Assembly (NCBI RefSeq): GCF_904848665.1
Contig: NZ_CAJHCQ010000001.1
Location: 1 to 64,000 of the forward strand
Source of the DNA: Paraburkholderia hiiakae
Lineage (GTDB): Bacteria; Pseudomonadota; Gammaproteobacteria; Burkholderiales; Burkholderiaceae
DNA: 64,000 bases
Direction of reading: 5' to 3'
Shown piece after piece: positions 63,464-64,000 of the stretch (position 1 is its first letter; each line of letters opens with the position of its first letter). Position numbers and translations under genes: made by a program. The notes beneath the pieces were generated by a model that saw only the letters and a program-made list of their open reading frames with translations, made no database searches and was not told where the DNA came from.

Positions 63464-64000
63464 TCGTGACGACCCCGCAACGAAAGACGCGAAACCATGT
63501 GCGTCGCCATGCCGCGAAAACCGCCTTGCACGCCGCGCCACAGGCGCGGCAGCGCCCAGACCGCGAGCAAGAGGAACGCCATGAGCATGACGAGGAAGAG
63601 CAGCGGCACGAAGAACGCAAGCAGCACGCCCACGAAGGTCATGCCGTCCTCGGCGCTCGACGTGACGACGTTCGACACCGGCTCAGGCGAAAGATTGATG
63701 AGCGCGCGCGTGCCCGCTTTGGCGAGATGCGCCGTGCCCGCGAGTGTGCCGCCCGCCAGCGCGGCGACGGTCAAGAGCGCCGGATCGGCGTGGCCGAGCG
63801 CGGCGGCCGCCAGCACGGCCCCGGCCGGAATGCGGATGAAGGTATGCACCGCGTCCCAGAGCGAATCGAACGCGGGGATCTTGTCGGCGAGGAATTCGAG
63901 CACCGTGAGCGCGGCGGCGATGCCGATCACCCACGGCGAAGCGAGCACGGCGAGCGTGTCGGGCAGGTGAATCAGGCCAAGACGTTGCAGTACGCCGGCC
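63460..64000 (-). CDS. DUF4126 family membrane protein (5' end outside the window)
   Basis: A membrane protein of the DUF4126 family. The reading frame is open to the window edge, with GLIHLPDTLAVLASPWVIGIAAALTVLEFLADKIP near the left part of the visible protein, matching this family; the true start lies beyond base 64000. About five membrane helices are visible. The function is unknown. The stop overlaps the TTG start of the FtsX-type permease gene, so the two are probably co-transcribed. Confidence 0.8.
   Translation of the reverse strand, partial: AGVLQRLGLIHLPDTLAVLASPWVIGIAAALTVLEFLADKIPAFDSLWDAVHTFIRIPAGAVLAAAALGHADPALLTVAALAGGTLAGTAHLAKAGTRALINLSPEPVSNVVTSSAEDGMTFVGVLLAFFVPLLFLVMLMAFLLLAVWALPRLWRGVQGGFRGMATHMVSRLSLRGRHD

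Noticed and set aside
63460-63948. A start codon at 63948 for the DUF4126 gene
   Set aside because: The frame stays open with family-like sequence to the window edge, so the GTG at 63948 is internal and the gene is cut by the window.

Overview
The window reads as a GC-rich chromosome segment from a beta-proteobacterium of the order Burkholderiales, most likely Paraburkholderia or a close relative. The evidence is the nuoA-N operon ending in a DUF2818 gene, the order rpsO-pnp-quinone oxidoreductase-tpiA-secG-tRNA-Leu-nuo, the ilvI-ilvH-ilvC-psd-pssA-leuA block, and family-restricted genes such as DUF2863, DUF3619 and DUF3106. No insertion sequence, prophage, CRISPR array or toxin-antitoxin pair is visible. 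Almost all of it is core chromosome.

Layout. 1-400: 5' end of a 16S rRNA gene on the minus strand with its leader and P1 promoter. 764-8622: a DUF2863 gene, a LuxR-type regulator next to a CbiM-like membrane protein, a secreted Lys-rich protein, an M14 carboxypeptidase, yaaA, an orphan PIN protein and a methionine-type aminotransferase. 8716-18529: two convergent fatty-acyl-CoA operons. The plus-strand operon encodes hydroxyacyl-CoA dehydrogenase, enoyl-CoA hydratase, an APH-like kinase, an acyl-CoA dehydrogenase and a GST. The minus-strand operon encodes two acyl-CoA dehydrogenases and two MaoC hydratases. 18597-35342: DUF1178, NUDIX and the complete 14-gene respiratory complex I operon. 35456-41234: tRNA-Leu(GAG), secG, tpiA, quinone oxidoreductase, pnp and rpsO, several with their own promoters and terminators. 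41250-50613: an amino-acid-type binding protein, a lipoprotein, then leucine and isoleucine/valine biosynthesis with the two phosphatidylethanolamine biosynthesis genes pssA and psd nested inside. 50858-53387: an ECF sigma factor operon (DUF3619, DUF3106, RDD). 53469-56398: a metallophosphoesterase of the PlcP phospholipase C type, a diacylglycerol-glycosyltransferase-like protein and a diacylglycerol kinase. 56593-64000: TetR, LOG, SDR, DUF924, AlaX-type editing protein, truncated haemoglobin, an FtsX-type permease and a DUF4126 gene cut by the window edge.

Two regulatory observations stand out. First, a near-perfect Pho box (CTGTCAT-N4-CCGTCAC, 53469-53486) precedes the PlcP-like, glycosyltransferase and diacylglycerol kinase genes. 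Together they form a plausible phosphate-starvation membrane-lipid remodelling and recycling unit. The same window carries pssA and psd, which make the likely substrate. Second, leuA is separated from pssA by a terminator and has its own promoter. That promoter's predicted start site falls at the first base of a 27-codon Leu-rich reading frame containing four rare CTA codons, followed by a structured leader. It looks like a leucine-sensing leader peptide on a leaderless transcript.

Other points worth testing: a 36-codon ORF whose stop overlaps the ilvI start; a long-stem hairpin in the pnp leader; a nested palindrome across the rpsO promoter; an igr-like acyl-CoA dehydrogenase/MaoC quartet; a kinase/dehydrogenase pair resembling those used for 4-hydroxyacyl-CoA; and DUF3619 as a candidate membrane anti-sigma factor.
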